From the NCBI GenBank assembly GCA_023255735.1, contig JAGDVP010000002.1, positions 1-64,000 of the forward strand: a stretch of DNA of 64,000 bases, written 5' to 3'. This DNA comes from Halothiobacillus sp. Lineage in GTDB: Bacteria > Pseudomonadota > Gammaproteobacteria > Halothiobacillales > Halothiobacillaceae. Position 1 is the stretch's first letter. The number at the start of each line of letters is the position of its first letter. The position numbers and the translations under genes were made by a program. The notes beneath the pieces are model-generated. The model searched no databases, was not told the DNA's origin, and worked only from the letters and a program-made list of their open reading frames with translations. Below are positions 9,931 through 19,569 of the stretch, in pieces.

Positions 9931-10496
9931 CACTGCCCCTGTTCCTCACTTGGATGCGTATTGCCGCCATTCCTGTCTTGGTGCTGGTATTTTTATTTGC
10001 GCCCGCTGATTGGGGGCGTCCGTTATCAGCTTGGATTTTCGGCTTAGCGTCGGCCACCGATTTTCTGGATGGTTATTTAGCGCGCCGCTGGAATCAGCAA
10101 ACCTCGTTTGGTGCATTTCTCGATCCGGTTGCCGACAAGCTCATTGTGGCGGCGGCGTTGATGCTGCTGGTGCATGCGCATCATGATGTGCTCATTGTGC
10201 TGGGATCGATTGTCATTATTGGGCGTGAGATTTTTGTCTCCGCCCTGCGTGAATGGATGGCCGAATCGGGCAATCGAGCCGCCGTGGCGGTTTCGCAAAT
10301 CGGCAAGCTTAAAACTGTCGCGCAAATGTTCGCCATTATGTTCCTGCTGCAATTGTTTCCGCTGTGGGGTGTGGTACCCGTGTTTGATATAGGCTACTGG
10401 CTTTTAATGGGGGCGGCTGTGCTCACCTTGGTTTCCGGCGGCTTATATGGCATGGCCGCTTGGCGCGCAGTTAATGCCCGCAGGCTGCGGCACTAA
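9927..10496 (+). CDS. pgsA: CDP-diacylglycerol-glycerol-3-phosphate 3-phosphatidyltransferase
   Basis: PgsA makes phosphatidylglycerol phosphate, the precursor of phosphatidylglycerol and cardiolipin, at the inner membrane. The CDP-alcohol phosphatidyltransferase signature DGx2ARx8Gx3Dx3D is present in the segment from DGYLAR to LDPVAD. Several hydrophobic segments span the 189 residues. Its ATG overlaps the lpxH stop (ATGA), so the two are coupled, and plsC follows. Together they form a small membrane-lipid operon. Confidence 0.94.
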   Translation: MTLPLFLTWMRIAAIPVLVLVFLFAPADWGRPLSAWIFGLASATDFLDGYLARRWNQQTSFGAFLDPVADKLIVAAALMLLVHAHHDVLIVLGSIVIIGREIFVSALREWMAESGNRAAVAVSQIGKLKTVAQMFAIMFLLQLFPLWGVVPVFDIGYWLLMGAAVLTLVSGGLYGMAAWRAVNARRLRH

Positions 10497-10507
10497 GTTT
10501 CAGCCCA

Positions 10508-11269
10508 ATGTGGTGGGTTCCCATTCGTGTTATTCGCCTGCAATGGCATTTAGCGCGCGGCGTTTGGTTAACCCACCGGGCGTCTCATCACCCCCCTGCC
10601 GTGCACGCCCAGCGCGTGCAAAACTGGTTGGCTCATGTATTAATTATTTTGAACATTCAAGTGGTTATTGAAGGTGAGCCCCCCACCGAGTGCGGCCATC
10701 TTTGGTTAGCCAATCATGTGAGCTGGCTTGATATTCCGCTGCTTGGTGGGCTTGTGCCGCGTACCGTGTTTCTCGCCAAAGCGGAAATTCGAGAATGGCC
10801 CCTCATTGGCCGCTTGGCCACTCAAGCGGGCACGTTATTTATGCTGCGGGGCACAGGCAGTGGGCAGGCGCAACATGCCCTTACGCAAGGCTTAAAACGC
10901 AATCAACACGTGGTAATTTTCCCCGAGGGCACCACCACAGTGGGGCTTGCGGTAAAACGCTTCCATGCGCGATTAATTCAAACTGCGCTGGATGTACCCG
11001 TGCCCGTGCAGCCGGTGGCATTGCGCTATATCACCCCTGATGGCAGGCTTGATCGAAGGGCGGCTTACATCGACAATGACAGCCTCATAACCTCGCTCTG
11101 GCGCATTCTGCGAGCCAAAAAAATACAAGTACGGGTGCGGTTTCTAGAATCTATTCCCGTGCAGCCCGCGCGCACGGCCAAGGCAGCCCCCGGCCTAAAT
11201 CGCGATGGCATTACCCGTTTAGCCGAACAGCGCATCCGCCAAGCCCTGCAACAGTGGGATGCACCCTAA
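10508..11269 (+). CDS. plsC: 1-acyl-glycerol-3-phosphate acyltransferase
   Basis: This 253-residue acyltransferase carries the catalytic NHxxxxD motif (NHVSWLD) and the substrate-binding FPEGTT motif at the usual spacing. It would acylate lysophosphatidic acid to phosphatidic acid at the membrane, feeding CDP-diacylglycerol and hence PgsA, its neighbour. A hydrophobic segment (residues about 40-55) should anchor it. The ATG at 10508 has no clear ribosome binding site and lies 11 bases after pgsA, so translation may depend on its neighbour. Confidence 0.88.
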   Translation: MWWVPIRVIRLQWHLARGVWLTHRASHHPPAVHAQRVQNWLAHVLIILNIQVVIEGEPPTECGHLWLANHVSWLDIPLLGGLVPRTVFLAKAEIREWPLIGRLATQAGTLFMLRGTGSGQAQHALTQGLKRNQHVVIFPEGTTTVGLAVKRFHARLIQTALDVPVPVQPVALRYITPDGRLDRRAAYIDNDSLITSLWRILRAKKIQVRVRFLESIPVQPARTAKAAPGLNRDGITRLAEQRIRQALQQWDAP

Positions 11270-11373
11270 CCCTTGGGGTCTGATTAAGTCGTGATAATCC
11301 ATTGTGCTAAAATCTGGCAGCATCAAAGGTTCTGTCTATACTTCATCAAATTAAATGAATGGAGCTCATCCGC

Positions 11374-13482
11374 GTGACTTTTACCCCCATGCCCAGCTTG
11401 ACCGGATCCGACGCCACGGCCAAGCGTGCCGAAATCCGCCACTATTTTCACACCACGATGGATACCTTTGAGCGGCTTTTTAGCCTGCTCAAAGACGATA
11501 CCGTGTTTTACGAGCGCCCCGAGCCACTACGTCATCCGCACATTTTTTACTTTGGCCACACGGCGGTATTTTTCGTAAATAAATTAGTGCTCGCCAAATT
11601 ATTACCTGAGCGCATCAACCCTAAATTTGAATCAATTTTTGCCATTGGTGTGGATGAAATGAGCTGGGATGACCTTAACGAGTCCACCCACGATTGGCCA
11701 TCGGTGGCCGAAACCCGCGCTTATCGCCAAAAAGTGCGCGCCGCCGTTGATGCGCTCATCCAATCCACCCCATTGAGCTTGCCCATCGATTGGGAATCGC
11801 CTTTTTGGCCGATTTTAATGGGCATTGAACACGAACGGATTCACTTAGAAACCTCATCGGTACTTATTCGCCAAACCCCGCTTAAATTCATCATACCGCG
11901 CCCCGAGCATTGGCCTGTATGCACCGAGGCGGGTGCCGCTCCGCAAAATCACCTAATCGAAGTACCTGCGGGCAGCGTTCATCTTGGCAAACACGATGCG
12001 TATTACGGCTGGGATAATGAATACGGCGAGCATCAAGCGGATATCCCCGCCTTCGCCGCCAGCCAATATTTGGTCAGCCATGCTGAGTTTTTAGAATTTA
12101 TCAACGCCGGTGGCTACCAAACCGATGCCTATTGGAGCGAAGAAGGCCTAGCTTGGCGCCAGTTTAAACAACCAAACCACCCTGTTTTTTGGATTGCCGA
12201 TGCAACTCAGCCCACAGGCTATCGCTACCGCACAATCGCCGCCGAAATCCCGCTGCCGCTGGATTGGCCGGTTGATGTGAATCAACTCGAAGCCGAAGCG
12301 TTTTGCCGCTGGAAAGCCATGCAAACCGGTGAGCCGATTCGTTTGCCGTTTGAGGACGAATGGCGCCGCATTTATGATGAATCCCATATTGCCGATCAAG
12401 CCGATTGGCACCAAACCCCACCCGGCAACATCGCCCTTGGCTATTGGGCCAGCGCTTGTCCGGTCAACCGATTCAAACAGGGCCATTTTTACGATGTGGT
12501 TGGCAATGTGTGGCAGTGGACAAACACCCCCATCGCGCCGTTCGATGGCTTCAAAGTGCACCCTCTGTATGATGATTTCACCACCCCCACCTTTGATGGC
12601 CGGCATAATTTAATTAAAGGCGGCTCCTTTATCAGCACCGGCAACGAGGCACTGCGCTCGGCGCGCTACGCGTTTCGCCGCCATTTCTACCAACACGCCG
12701 GTTTTCGTTATGTGCGCAGCGACTATCGCGAACCCACCACCACCGCCTTATATGAAACGGATGCTCTGGTGAGCCAATATGGTGACTTTGGTTGGGGCGC
12801 CGGTTATTTCGGTGTTGAAAATTTTGCGGCACGCTGCGCGATGCTGTGCGTGCAGGCCATGGGTGATCGGCCAAAAACCCACGCGCTGGATGTCGGCTGC
12901 GCGACGGGGCGCTCCACCTTTGAGCTGGCACAAGCCTTTGATTCAGCAACGGGCTTAGATTTTTCAGCCCGATTTATCCAAATTGCCGAACAAATGCGCA
13001 CACAAAAACAAATTCGCTACACCCTGCCCACCGAAGGCGATCTGGTGGATTACTGCACGGCCACACTGCCTAAACCGCTGGCAAACACCCCTGCCAAAGT
13101 TGCCTTCTGGCAAGCCGATGCGTGTAATCTCAAACCCCAATTTACTGGGTACGATCTCATTTTCGCCGGCAATCTCATTGATCGGTTGTATGACCCCGAA
13201 AAATTCCTAGCCGATGCCACGCATCGCTTAAATCCGGGTGGTTTACTGATTCTCACCTCGCCCTACACTTGGCTCGATTCGCACACGCCCAAAGCCAAGT
13301 GGCTGGGCGGTTTTAAGCGCGATGGTGAGGCGGTTGCAAGCTTTGATGGCTTAACCGAGCAGCTTCGCGGCGCATTTAATTTCATAGCACAGCACGATAT
13401 TCCCTTCGTGATTCGTGAAACCGCGCGCAAATTCCAACACACGGTGGCACACATGACCATCTGGGAAAAGCGCCTTGAATAA
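11374..13482 (+). CDS. ovoA: OvoA: 5-histidylcysteine sulfoxide synthase with methyltransferase domain
   Basis: OvoA joins cysteine to C5 of histidine as a sulfoxide, the first step to ovothiol, and its C-terminal domain methylates the later thiol. The order here is a DinB-like domain (about 10-160), an FGE/sulfatase-modifying domain (about 180-435) and a SAM methyltransferase (about 480-700; DVGCATG motif). The HX3HXE iron motif is HERIHLE (H153, H157, E159), as in EgtB and OvoA. The fused methyltransferase separates it from plain EgtB. A GTG at 11374 preceded by GGAG is preferred over the ATG at 11359. The 3' end overlaps the PLP lyase gene by 8 bases. Confidence 0.88.
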   Translation: MTFTPMPSLTGSDATAKRAEIRHYFHTTMDTFERLFSLLKDDTVFYERPEPLRHPHIFYFGHTAVFFVNKLVLAKLLPERINPKFESIFAIGVDEMSWDDLNESTHDWPSVAETRAYRQKVRAAVDALIQSTPLSLPIDWESPFWPILMGIEHERIHLETSSVLIRQTPLKFIIPRPEHWPVCTEAGAAPQNHLIEVPAGSVHLGKHDAYYGWDNEYGEHQADIPAFAASQYLVSHAEFLEFINAGGYQTDAYWSEEGLAWRQFKQPNHPVFWIADATQPTGYRYRTIAAEIPLPLDWPVDVNQLEAEAFCRWKAMQTGEPIRLPFEDEWRRIYDESHIADQADWHQTPPGNIALGYWASACPVNRFKQGHFYDVVGNVWQWTNTPIAPFDGFKVHPLYDDFTTPTFDGRHNLIKGGSFISTGNEALRSARYAFRRHFYQHAGFRYVRSDYREPTTTALYETDALVSQYGDFGWGAGYFGVENFAARCAMLCVQAMGDRPKTHALDVGCATGRSTFELAQAFDSATGLDFSARFIQIAEQMRTQKQIRYTLPTEGDLVDYCTATLPKPLANTPAKVAFWQADACNLKPQFTGYDLIFAGNLIDRLYDPEKFLADATHRLNPGGLLILTSPYTWLDSHTPKAKWLGGFKRDGEAVASFDGLTEQLRGAFNFIAQHDIPFVIRETARKFQHTVAHMTIWEKRLE

Positions 13483-14683
13483 CTTACCCCCTAATCAAGC
13501 CATTGATTTTGAAACCATCATTCCACGCGAACACACCGATTGCGTGAAATATGATGCCAGAGCTGCCCGTTTTGGCCGAGCCGATGTGATCCCCCTGTGG
13601 GTAGCGGACATGGATTTTGCCGCCCCCCACTGCGTGCGCGAAGCACTGGCGCAACGGGTAGCGCACCCGATTTATGGCTACAGTATTTATCCTGAGGAAT
13701 TTTTCACCGCGATTGCGCACTGGCAAAGCGCACGCCACGGCTGGCAGGTTGCGCGTGAGGCGATTGTGCCGCTACCGGGCATTGTGCCGGCCTTAAATTT
13801 ATTGATTCAGGCGTTAACTCAGCCCGGTGATAGCGTTTTAGTGCAAACCCCCGTTTACCCACCCATTCATCAGCTGCCCGTCAATAACGCGCGGGTGTTG
13901 CTTGAAAACGCACTCATTCAAACCCCGCAAGGCGCCGTGATGGATTGGCCTGATTTTGAAGAAAAAATCACAAAAGCCCGCGTGTTTGTGCTCTGCTCGC
14001 CGCATAATCCCGTCGGACGAGTGTGGCAGCTCGATGAACTCACCCGAATGGCCGATTTATGCGCGCGCCACGATGTGATGATTCTGGTGGATGAAGTTCA
14101 TGCCGATTTAGTGTTTTCCCCCCATCGGCATATTCCGTTTGCGAGCCTGCCGGCTTCGAAAAACACCCGCTGTATTACCCTCAATGCCCCATCTAAAACG
14201 TTTAATATCGCCGGGCTAAATACCGCTTATGCCGTTGTTGAGCACCCCGGGCTGCGCGATCAGTTGACCCATGCCATTCAAGCGGCTGGCTTAACCTCTG
14301 GCCATTGTTTTGGCATTACCGCGCTCATTGCCGCTTACCAAAACGGCGCACCTTGGCTCGATCAACTGCGATACGTATTGCAAACCAATCGAGATTTTGT
14401 CGTCGCCTATTTCAAGCAAAAAAACCAAGGCATCCGCGTCGTGCCCCCAGAAGCCAGCTTTTTGTTGTGGTTAGATTGCAAAGAGCTGATGGCACAAAAA
14501 AATCTGCCCAATGATGAGGCATTGGCAGATTTTTTTATCACACAAGCCGGGCTGGGATTGAATCCCGGGCTTAGTTTCGGCGCGCCCGGAACAGGCTTTA
14601 TGCGGCTTAACATTGGCTGCCCGCACTCGGTACTAAAAACGGCGTTAGCGCAGTTAAATCAAGCGATTAACGCAGGTAGTTAA
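13475..14683 (+). CDS. PLP C-S lyase of MalY/PatB family (probable OvoB role)
   Basis: This 402-residue fold-type I PLP enzyme resembles MalY/PatB cystathionine beta-lyases. The PLP lysine is K241 in APSKTFN, and the N-terminal segment IPLWVADMDF is typical. Homologues cleave C-S bonds of cysteine conjugates. Because its start overlaps ovoA, a likely role is cleavage of 5-histidylcysteine sulfoxide to the histidine thiol, the OvoB step known for a PLP enzyme in other bacteria. That role is inferred from context; a general cystathionine beta-lyase is the alternative. The 3' end overlaps convergent flgL by 17 bases. Confidence 0.86.
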   Translation: MNNLPPNQAIDFETIIPREHTDCVKYDARAARFGRADVIPLWVADMDFAAPHCVREALAQRVAHPIYGYSIYPEEFFTAIAHWQSARHGWQVAREAIVPLPGIVPALNLLIQALTQPGDSVLVQTPVYPPIHQLPVNNARVLLENALIQTPQGAVMDWPDFEEKITKARVFVLCSPHNPVGRVWQLDELTRMADLCARHDVMILVDEVHADLVFSPHRHIPFASLPASKNTRCITLNAPSKTFNIAGLNTAYAVVEHPGLRDQLTHAIQAAGLTSGHCFGITALIAAYQNGAPWLDQLRYVLQTNRDFVVAYFKQKNQGIRVVPPEASFLLWLDCKELMAQKNLPNDEALADFFITQAGLGLNPGLSFGAPGTGFMRLNIGCPHSVLKTALAQLNQAINAGS

Positions 14684-15593
14684 ACAGCGATAAACCTTGA
14701 ATTTTAACCATGCTCTGCTGAGTGGCCTGCAAATTAATATAGCTTTGATTGAGCTGGGTTATGGCGGTTGCCATATCGGTATCGCGCAAGGTCGATAGAG
14801 TTTGCTGCGTAATAATATTTTGCGCCGAGTTATCATTTTTAGCGGCATCGAGCGTATTTAACGTGTTGCCCATACTGCCGCGTGCGTTGGTCACCTGATT
14901 CATCACCGCATCAATATCTTTTTGCGCATTGGCGTACACCGTTTGCACATTGGCCGGTTGCGTGGTGATGGCGGTTTTTAATTGATTAATGATTTGCAAA
15001 ATACTGGCATTACCGCCGGTGGTTGCACTGGAAGCGAGCTGGAAAATTCCGCCTGCGGGTTGATTCATCGCCACCGTCTGGCCATCGGCAATCGCTAAAT
15101 TAACCGGATTTGCCGAAGACACCGCCGGATTTAAACTGCCACTGGAATCATAGGGTTGCTCGCGCGCTGCCGTGCCGGAAAACAAATACTCGCCCCGCTC
15201 GTCGGTTGAATTCATTTGTGCCGTGAGCGCTTTTTGCATTTGATCAAGTTGATCGGCCAGCGCACCTAATGAAGTGCCGCTTTGCGCTGCGTTGTTCGCT
15301 TGAATGGCCACATCGCGCACACTTTGAAGCAAGCTGGTAATGGACCCCAAGGTCGATTCCTGTACTTGCACCTTACCTGTGGCGTTATCGATATTGGTGC
15401 TGTATTGTTGATCTTTACTGCTCTGCACTGCGAGATTCGTTGCCTGTGCAAACGCAACGGGATCATCGGCTGGGTTGGTAAGCTTCACCCCCGAGGCAAT
15501 CTGCACTTGATTTTGCAGCATGGTGCTTTGCTGCTGCTGAATGTTGCTTAAGCCTTGGGTATAAATCATCGAGGTTGATACACGCATCATCAA
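14667..15593 (-). CDS. flgL: Flagellar hook-filament junction protein FlgL (HAP3)
   Basis: FlgL joins the hook-filament junction to flagellin. The 308-residue protein has flagellin-like coiled-coil N- and C-termini (RVSTSMIYTQGL at the start; a C-terminal segment ending in LSLFNYLR). The first three codons are all ATG, and the third gives the family-typical MRVS start. It lies 6 bases after flgK, with which it should be cotranscribed from the sigma28-type promoter before flgK. Confidence 0.94.
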   Translation of the reverse strand: MMMRVSTSMIYTQGLSNIQQQQSTMLQNQVQIASGVKLTNPADDPVAFAQATNLAVQSSKDQQYSTNIDNATGKVQVQESTLGSITSLLQSVRDVAIQANNAAQSGTSLGALADQLDQMQKALTAQMNSTDERGEYLFSGTAAREQPYDSSGSLNPAVSSANPVNLAIADGQTVAMNQPAGGIFQLASSATTGGNASILQIINQLKTAITTQPANVQTVYANAQKDIDAVMNQVTNARGSMGNTLNTLDAAKNDNSAQNIITQQTLSTLRDTDMATAITQLNQSYINLQATQQSMVKIQGLSLFNYLR

Positions 15594-15599
15594 TACTCC

Positions 15600-17249
15600 T
15601 TAACGGAAGGCCGATAGCAAAGATTGGAACAAGGTGTTCGCACTACTTATCGACTGAGCCAACGCCTGATAATTTTGTTGATATTTCATCAGATTAGCGG
15701 CCTCTTCATCCAAGTTAACGCCCGATACCGATTGCTGTTGCGCCGTCAAATTCGCCAAGGTCGAGCTTGCCGCCGCCGCCGAGAGCGCAACCCCTGCCGC
15801 AAATGCCCCAGCTTTACTCACAGCCTGCCCGACGGTATCACTCAAATTTGAACCATCATTCGCCCCCGCCGCACTTTGCCCAACCATATTCGTGCGGCTT
15901 AAAGCAAACAAAGCATTCATTTGCGTGTTATCGCGCGAGTACGCGGGCTGACCCGCCGCTGCGGCCGCAATGCCCGAGGCGTTTTGTTGCACCACGTTAA
16001 TTTTACCGGCAGCACCGACGGTGGGCAGAATATTGAGTACATCGCCGGTTTGGGGCGTACCGGAAAAATTCATACTTAAACCCGGCAAACTTAAAGCGCC
16101 ACCCGATGCCACGGTGACGGGCGCTGCGCCATTATCCGGCTCTGTGCGCACTTGCCAATTGCTGCCATCGTAACGGGCGGTATAAATTTGCCCGGTCAGC
16201 AAGGTGGGGTCGGTGAAGGTGCCGCTGACCGCGCCAGTGCCTTTATTGGTGACAAGCGCGGTGGTTTGCGGGGTAAAACTGGCAGTGGGGCTGAATAAAT
16301 CAGCGCCCGGATTGCCTTGTAAATCAACCCCAGCGGTTTGATTTTTATTCACCTGATCGGCCAGCACGAGTGCCGCTTGCCCAAGCTGGTTGCGAAGCGG
16401 CGTGATGAGTTGGCTTTGTGCTTGCAGCATACCGCCCAACGTGCCGCCACTGACTTTGGTGGTGATGTCGGTGCTACCCAGCATAATACTTAAGCCCGAC
16501 GGGGGATTGCCTACGGTTAAAGGCGTCGCCGTGCCATTCAGCACCAAGGCTTGCCCTGAACCCAAACTCAAATTGATATTCCCCTGACCATCGCGTGTGG
16601 TTTTGACATCAATTTGCATGGCGATTTTGCTGATTAACAAATCCCGCTGATCGAGTAAATCATTGGGCGGCGCATTGGGATTAATAGCATAAGCTTTGCT
16701 GATTTGATCATTTAATTGCCCCACTTGCTGGGCATAGGTATTAATTTGCCGACCAATATCAGAGGCCTGCTGGCCAATTTGGCTATCTAGATTTTGCAGT
16801 TGGCTATCAATTTGGTTGAACTTAGCGGTGAGTGACTGAGCGGAACCCAAAAATGCCGAACGCGCGGTTAAATCGGTGGGGTTGGCAGCAACCGCCTGGC
16901 TCGCATTAAAAAAGGCTTGCGTTTGTTGGGCAATGCCGGTTTTGGTATCGCCCAATAATTGGGTTGCTTGAGTTGAAAAATTGTTTAAAAAACTCAAGCG
17001 GCTGTTATCTGAGATAGCGGAATTGAGCTGGCTTACCACAAACTGATCGTAACTGCGGGTAACCGATGCCACCTGCACGCCCGAGCCTATGTATCCGCCC
17101 GATTGATATTGCGGTGCCAGCGTCGCTAAATTGACGCTTTGGCGCGAATAACCGGGCGTGTTGGCATTCGCAATATTTTGGCCGGTGGTAGCTAACGCTT
17201 GCTGCATGGAGAGCAAACCGGATACGGAATTACTCATTAAATCAGGCAT
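15600..17249 (-). CDS. flgK: Flagellar hook-associated protein FlgK (HAP1)
   Basis: FlgK forms the first hook-filament junction ring. The 549-residue protein has the rod/hook N-terminal motif (LLSMQQALATTGQNIANANTPGYSRQ) and a matching C-terminal helix (NLMKYQQNYQALAQ), with a variable middle domain. It is exported by the flagellar type III system, so there is no signal peptide. An 80-base gap before the gene holds a strong sigma28 promoter match, which fits its late role. Confidence 0.95.
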   Translation of the reverse strand: MPDLMSNSVSGLLSMQQALATTGQNIANANTPGYSRQSVNLATLAPQYQSGGYIGSGVQVASVTRSYDQFVVSQLNSAISDNSRLSFLNNFSTQATQLLGDTKTGIAQQTQAFFNASQAVAANPTDLTARSAFLGSAQSLTAKFNQIDSQLQNLDSQIGQQASDIGRQINTYAQQVGQLNDQISKAYAINPNAPPNDLLDQRDLLISKIAMQIDVKTTRDGQGNINLSLGSGQALVLNGTATPLTVGNPPSGLSIMLGSTDITTKVSGGTLGGMLQAQSQLITPLRNQLGQAALVLADQVNKNQTAGVDLQGNPGADLFSPTASFTPQTTALVTNKGTGAVSGTFTDPTLLTGQIYTARYDGSNWQVRTEPDNGAAPVTVASGGALSLPGLSMNFSGTPQTGDVLNILPTVGAAGKINVVQQNASGIAAAAAGQPAYSRDNTQMNALFALSRTNMVGQSAAGANDGSNLSDTVGQAVSKAGAFAAGVALSAAAASSTLANLTAQQQSVSGVNLDEEAANLMKYQQNYQALAQSISSANTLFQSLLSAFR

Positions 17250-17292
17250 GGCGGCAACCTCGTACTTGGGATAATGGCTAACATACTAATCT

Positions 17293-17319
17293 ATATCGGC
17301 CAGGGGCGGATAAACTTGA
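17293..17319 (-). promoter_or_regulatory. Sigma28 (FliA) promoter for flgKL
   Basis: The minus strand reads TCAAGTTT (17312-17319), an 11-base spacer and GCCGATAT (17293-17300). This matches the flagellar sigma28 consensus (TAAAGTTT-N11-GCCGATAA) in almost every position with the exact spacing. It lies between flgJ and flgK, about 45 bases before the flgK start. Confidence 0.85.
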
Positions 17320-17329
17320 GCGCCGCTGA

Positions 17330-18409
17330 TTAACCGGCCACTGGTGCGGGCAAACCCTGAGATACTTGCGCGCCGGCCGGGGCAAGCGGTGCATCGGGAA
17401 TGCGCCCTGAGCGCATAATCGCAATCAGTTTATCGGCATATTGCGGGTCGGTTGCATACCCGGCTTTTTGCAGTGCGCGGGCAAAGTTTTCTGGGTTGTC
17501 TTTTGCGGCTAAAACGTGTGAATAACGCGGATTATTATGCAAAAATTGCACAAAATCGTTAAAAGAGGCGCCAACGGAATCATAGGCGCGAAAGGCCGCT
17601 TTGCGCTGCACCATCGCCCCGCCTTCAAATTCAAGCGTGTTAACGGTTTGCTTGGCACCTTGCCAGGAGGCATCGGCTTTAATACCAAAGAAATTGTAAT
17701 TTGCCTCACCCTGCGCGTTAGTGGGTAAGTGCTTGCCCCAACCGGTTTCCAGCGCCGATTGCGCTACCAATACCTGCGCGGGAATACCGAGTTTTTCTGC
17801 CGCCGCTTTTGCGTGCGGTAAAATCGCATTCACAAATGCTTCGGGCGAATCCCAATATTTAGGCGCGTTTGCGCTTGCCACAAGCTGGGTTGCGGGCGAG
17901 CTTTGCAGTGATGAAAGCTGGGCTTTATCTGCCGCAGAAATGGGCAGGCCTTCACTGGGTTTGGCCAAGGTAAATGCCCGCAATGCCATATTACGTTCAG
18001 GTAATTTAAAGGCGCGCGGGGTCGTGTCGATTGGCGCACTCGCCCCCGCCGAGACAGGATGGAGAAGAAAAGCCTTGGGTTTAACTTCAGCCGGTGCGGG
18101 CGCGGTATCTTGCTTTAATTGTTGCTCAATCATGCCCGCCAGCCCGATACCGCCATGCGCGGCAATTTTCGTGGCCACTTCTTTATCCATCATGCCTTGA
18201 AAAGTTTGGCCTTGCTGGCTATCCATCAAGCCATCTTGAGGGGTGGCATCGCGCATGGATTTAAGCATCATGGAAATAAACTGCGTTTCAAACTGATGCG
18301 CCACGGTTTTAAGTGCCGCACGGGGGTCATTTTTAGCCGTGGATTTAAGCTGTGCCAAGCCTTGAAAATCGTTGTAACTGGTTACATCCGTGGTTGAGCT
18401 TATGGTCAT
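17330..18409 (-). CDS. flgJ: FlgJ: rod cap and peptidoglycan hydrolase
   Basis: FlgJ caps the growing rod and opens a hole in the murein. The N-terminal half (about 20-110) is the rod-binding domain (QFETQFISMMLKSMRDA), and the C-terminal half (about 200-330) is a glucosaminidase with the motif QSALETGWGKHLP. This is the two-domain form seen in beta- and gammaproteobacteria. The ATG at 18409, after a GAGG ribosome binding site, is chosen over an upstream start that would add 11 residues. Length is 359 residues. Confidence 0.93.
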   Translation of the reverse strand: MTISSTTDVTSYNDFQGLAQLKSTAKNDPRAALKTVAHQFETQFISMMLKSMRDATPQDGLMDSQQGQTFQGMMDKEVATKIAAHGGIGLAGMIEQQLKQDTAPAPAEVKPKAFLLHPVSAGASAPIDTTPRAFKLPERNMALRAFTLAKPSEGLPISAADKAQLSSLQSSPATQLVASANAPKYWDSPEAFVNAILPHAKAAAEKLGIPAQVLVAQSALETGWGKHLPTNAQGEANYNFFGIKADASWQGAKQTVNTLEFEGGAMVQRKAAFRAYDSVGASFNDFVQFLHNNPRYSHVLAAKDNPENFARALQKAGYATDPQYADKLIAIMRSGRIPDAPLAPAGAQVSQGLPAPVAG

Positions 18410-18438
18410 CCTGCTGCCTCCTAAAAAAAATGGACGCC

Positions 18439-19557
18439 TCAAATCACAATCAGCTGGGCTTTAAGCGCGCCGGCGCTTTTCAGTGCCTCTAAAATCGCGA
18501 CCAAATCTGAAGGTGAAGCCCCCACGGCATTTACGGCTTTCACAATATCGTTCAAGGTAACCCCGGGATTAAACAAAAAGGCCCGTTTTTTATCTTCTTT
18601 AACGCCCACTTGCGAGTTTGGCACCACGGCCGTTTGGCCGCGAGAGAATGGCGCGGGCTGGGATACATCTAAATTTTCTTTCACCGTCACAGTAATATCA
18701 CCATGGGATACGGCTGCGGCCTCAATGTGCACATTCTGGCCAATCACCACCGTGCCGGTGCGGGCATTCACCACCACTTTGGCGGCGCCTTCGCCGGGAC
18801 TTACATCAATGTTTTCCAGCACCGACATAAAGCTGACCCGCGCGTTGGCATCTTGGGGCGCGCGCACGCGGATCGTGCCGCCATCGACGGCTTCAGCAAC
18901 CCCGCCGCCCAAAGCCTGATTAATCGCTTGTTCCATGTTTTTTGCCGTGGTGAAATCAGGCGAGTTCAAATTCAAAAAAACAGAATTAACCCCACCCATG
19001 GTGCTGGCCACCGCCCGTTCTACCATGGCGCCGTTGGGGATTCGTCCAGCGGTTGGAATATTGACAGTCACGCGGGAGCCATCTTTGCCGCTGGCATCCA
19101 GCCCCCCCACCAATAGGCTCCCCTGGGCAATGGCGTAAATTTGGCCATCCACCCCCTTTAAGGGCGTCATCAAAAGCTCGCCACCGCGCAGGCTTTTCGC
19201 ACTGCCAATCGATGAGACCGTGACATCAATTTGTTGCCCCGGTTTGGCAAACGGCGGTAAATTGGCGGTCACCATCACGGCGGCCACATTTTTTAATTGC
19301 ACATTGCCCGCGCCGGCTGTGGATAGCCCTTGGCGCGCCAACATGTTTTGAATACTTTGGAGCGTAAAGGGTACTTGGGTGGTTTGATCGCCCGTGCCGG
19401 GCAGCCCCACCACAATGCCATAACCAATAATTTGGTTATCGCGCACGCCCGCAAACGAGGCTAAATCTTTAATTCGCTGGCTGGGTTCTACCGTTAAAGC
19501 CTGGCTCAACGCGGGCCACATTAACCCCAGCAATATAATAAAAACTAAATGGCGCAT
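18439..19557 (-). CDS. flgI: Flagellar P-ring protein FlgI
   Basis: FlgI builds the periplasmic P ring around the rod. The 372-residue protein starts with a Sec signal peptide (cleavage after ALSQA, near residue 20) and contains the family segments [25 protein letters not shown] and [13 protein letters not shown]. It sits between flgH and flgJ in the standard order. Confidence 0.96.
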   Translation of the reverse strand: MRHLVFIILLGLMWPALSQALTVEPSQRIKDLASFAGVRDNQIIGYGIVVGLPGTGDQTTQVPFTLQSIQNMLARQGLSTAGAGNVQLKNVAAVMVTANLPPFAKPGQQIDVTVSSIGSAKSLRGGELLMTPLKGVDGQIYAIAQGSLLVGGLDASGKDGSRVTVNIPTAGRIPNGAMVERAVASTMGGVNSVFLNLNSPDFTTAKNMEQAINQALGGGVAEAVDGGTIRVRAPQDANARVSFMSVLENIDVSPGEGAAKVVVNARTGTVVIGQNVHIEAAAVSHGDITVTVKENLDVSQPAPFSRGQTAVVPNSQVGVKEDKKRAFLFNPGVTLNDIVKAVNAVGASPSDLVAILEALKSAGALKAQLIVI

Positions 19558-19569
19558 GATGAGCCTCGC

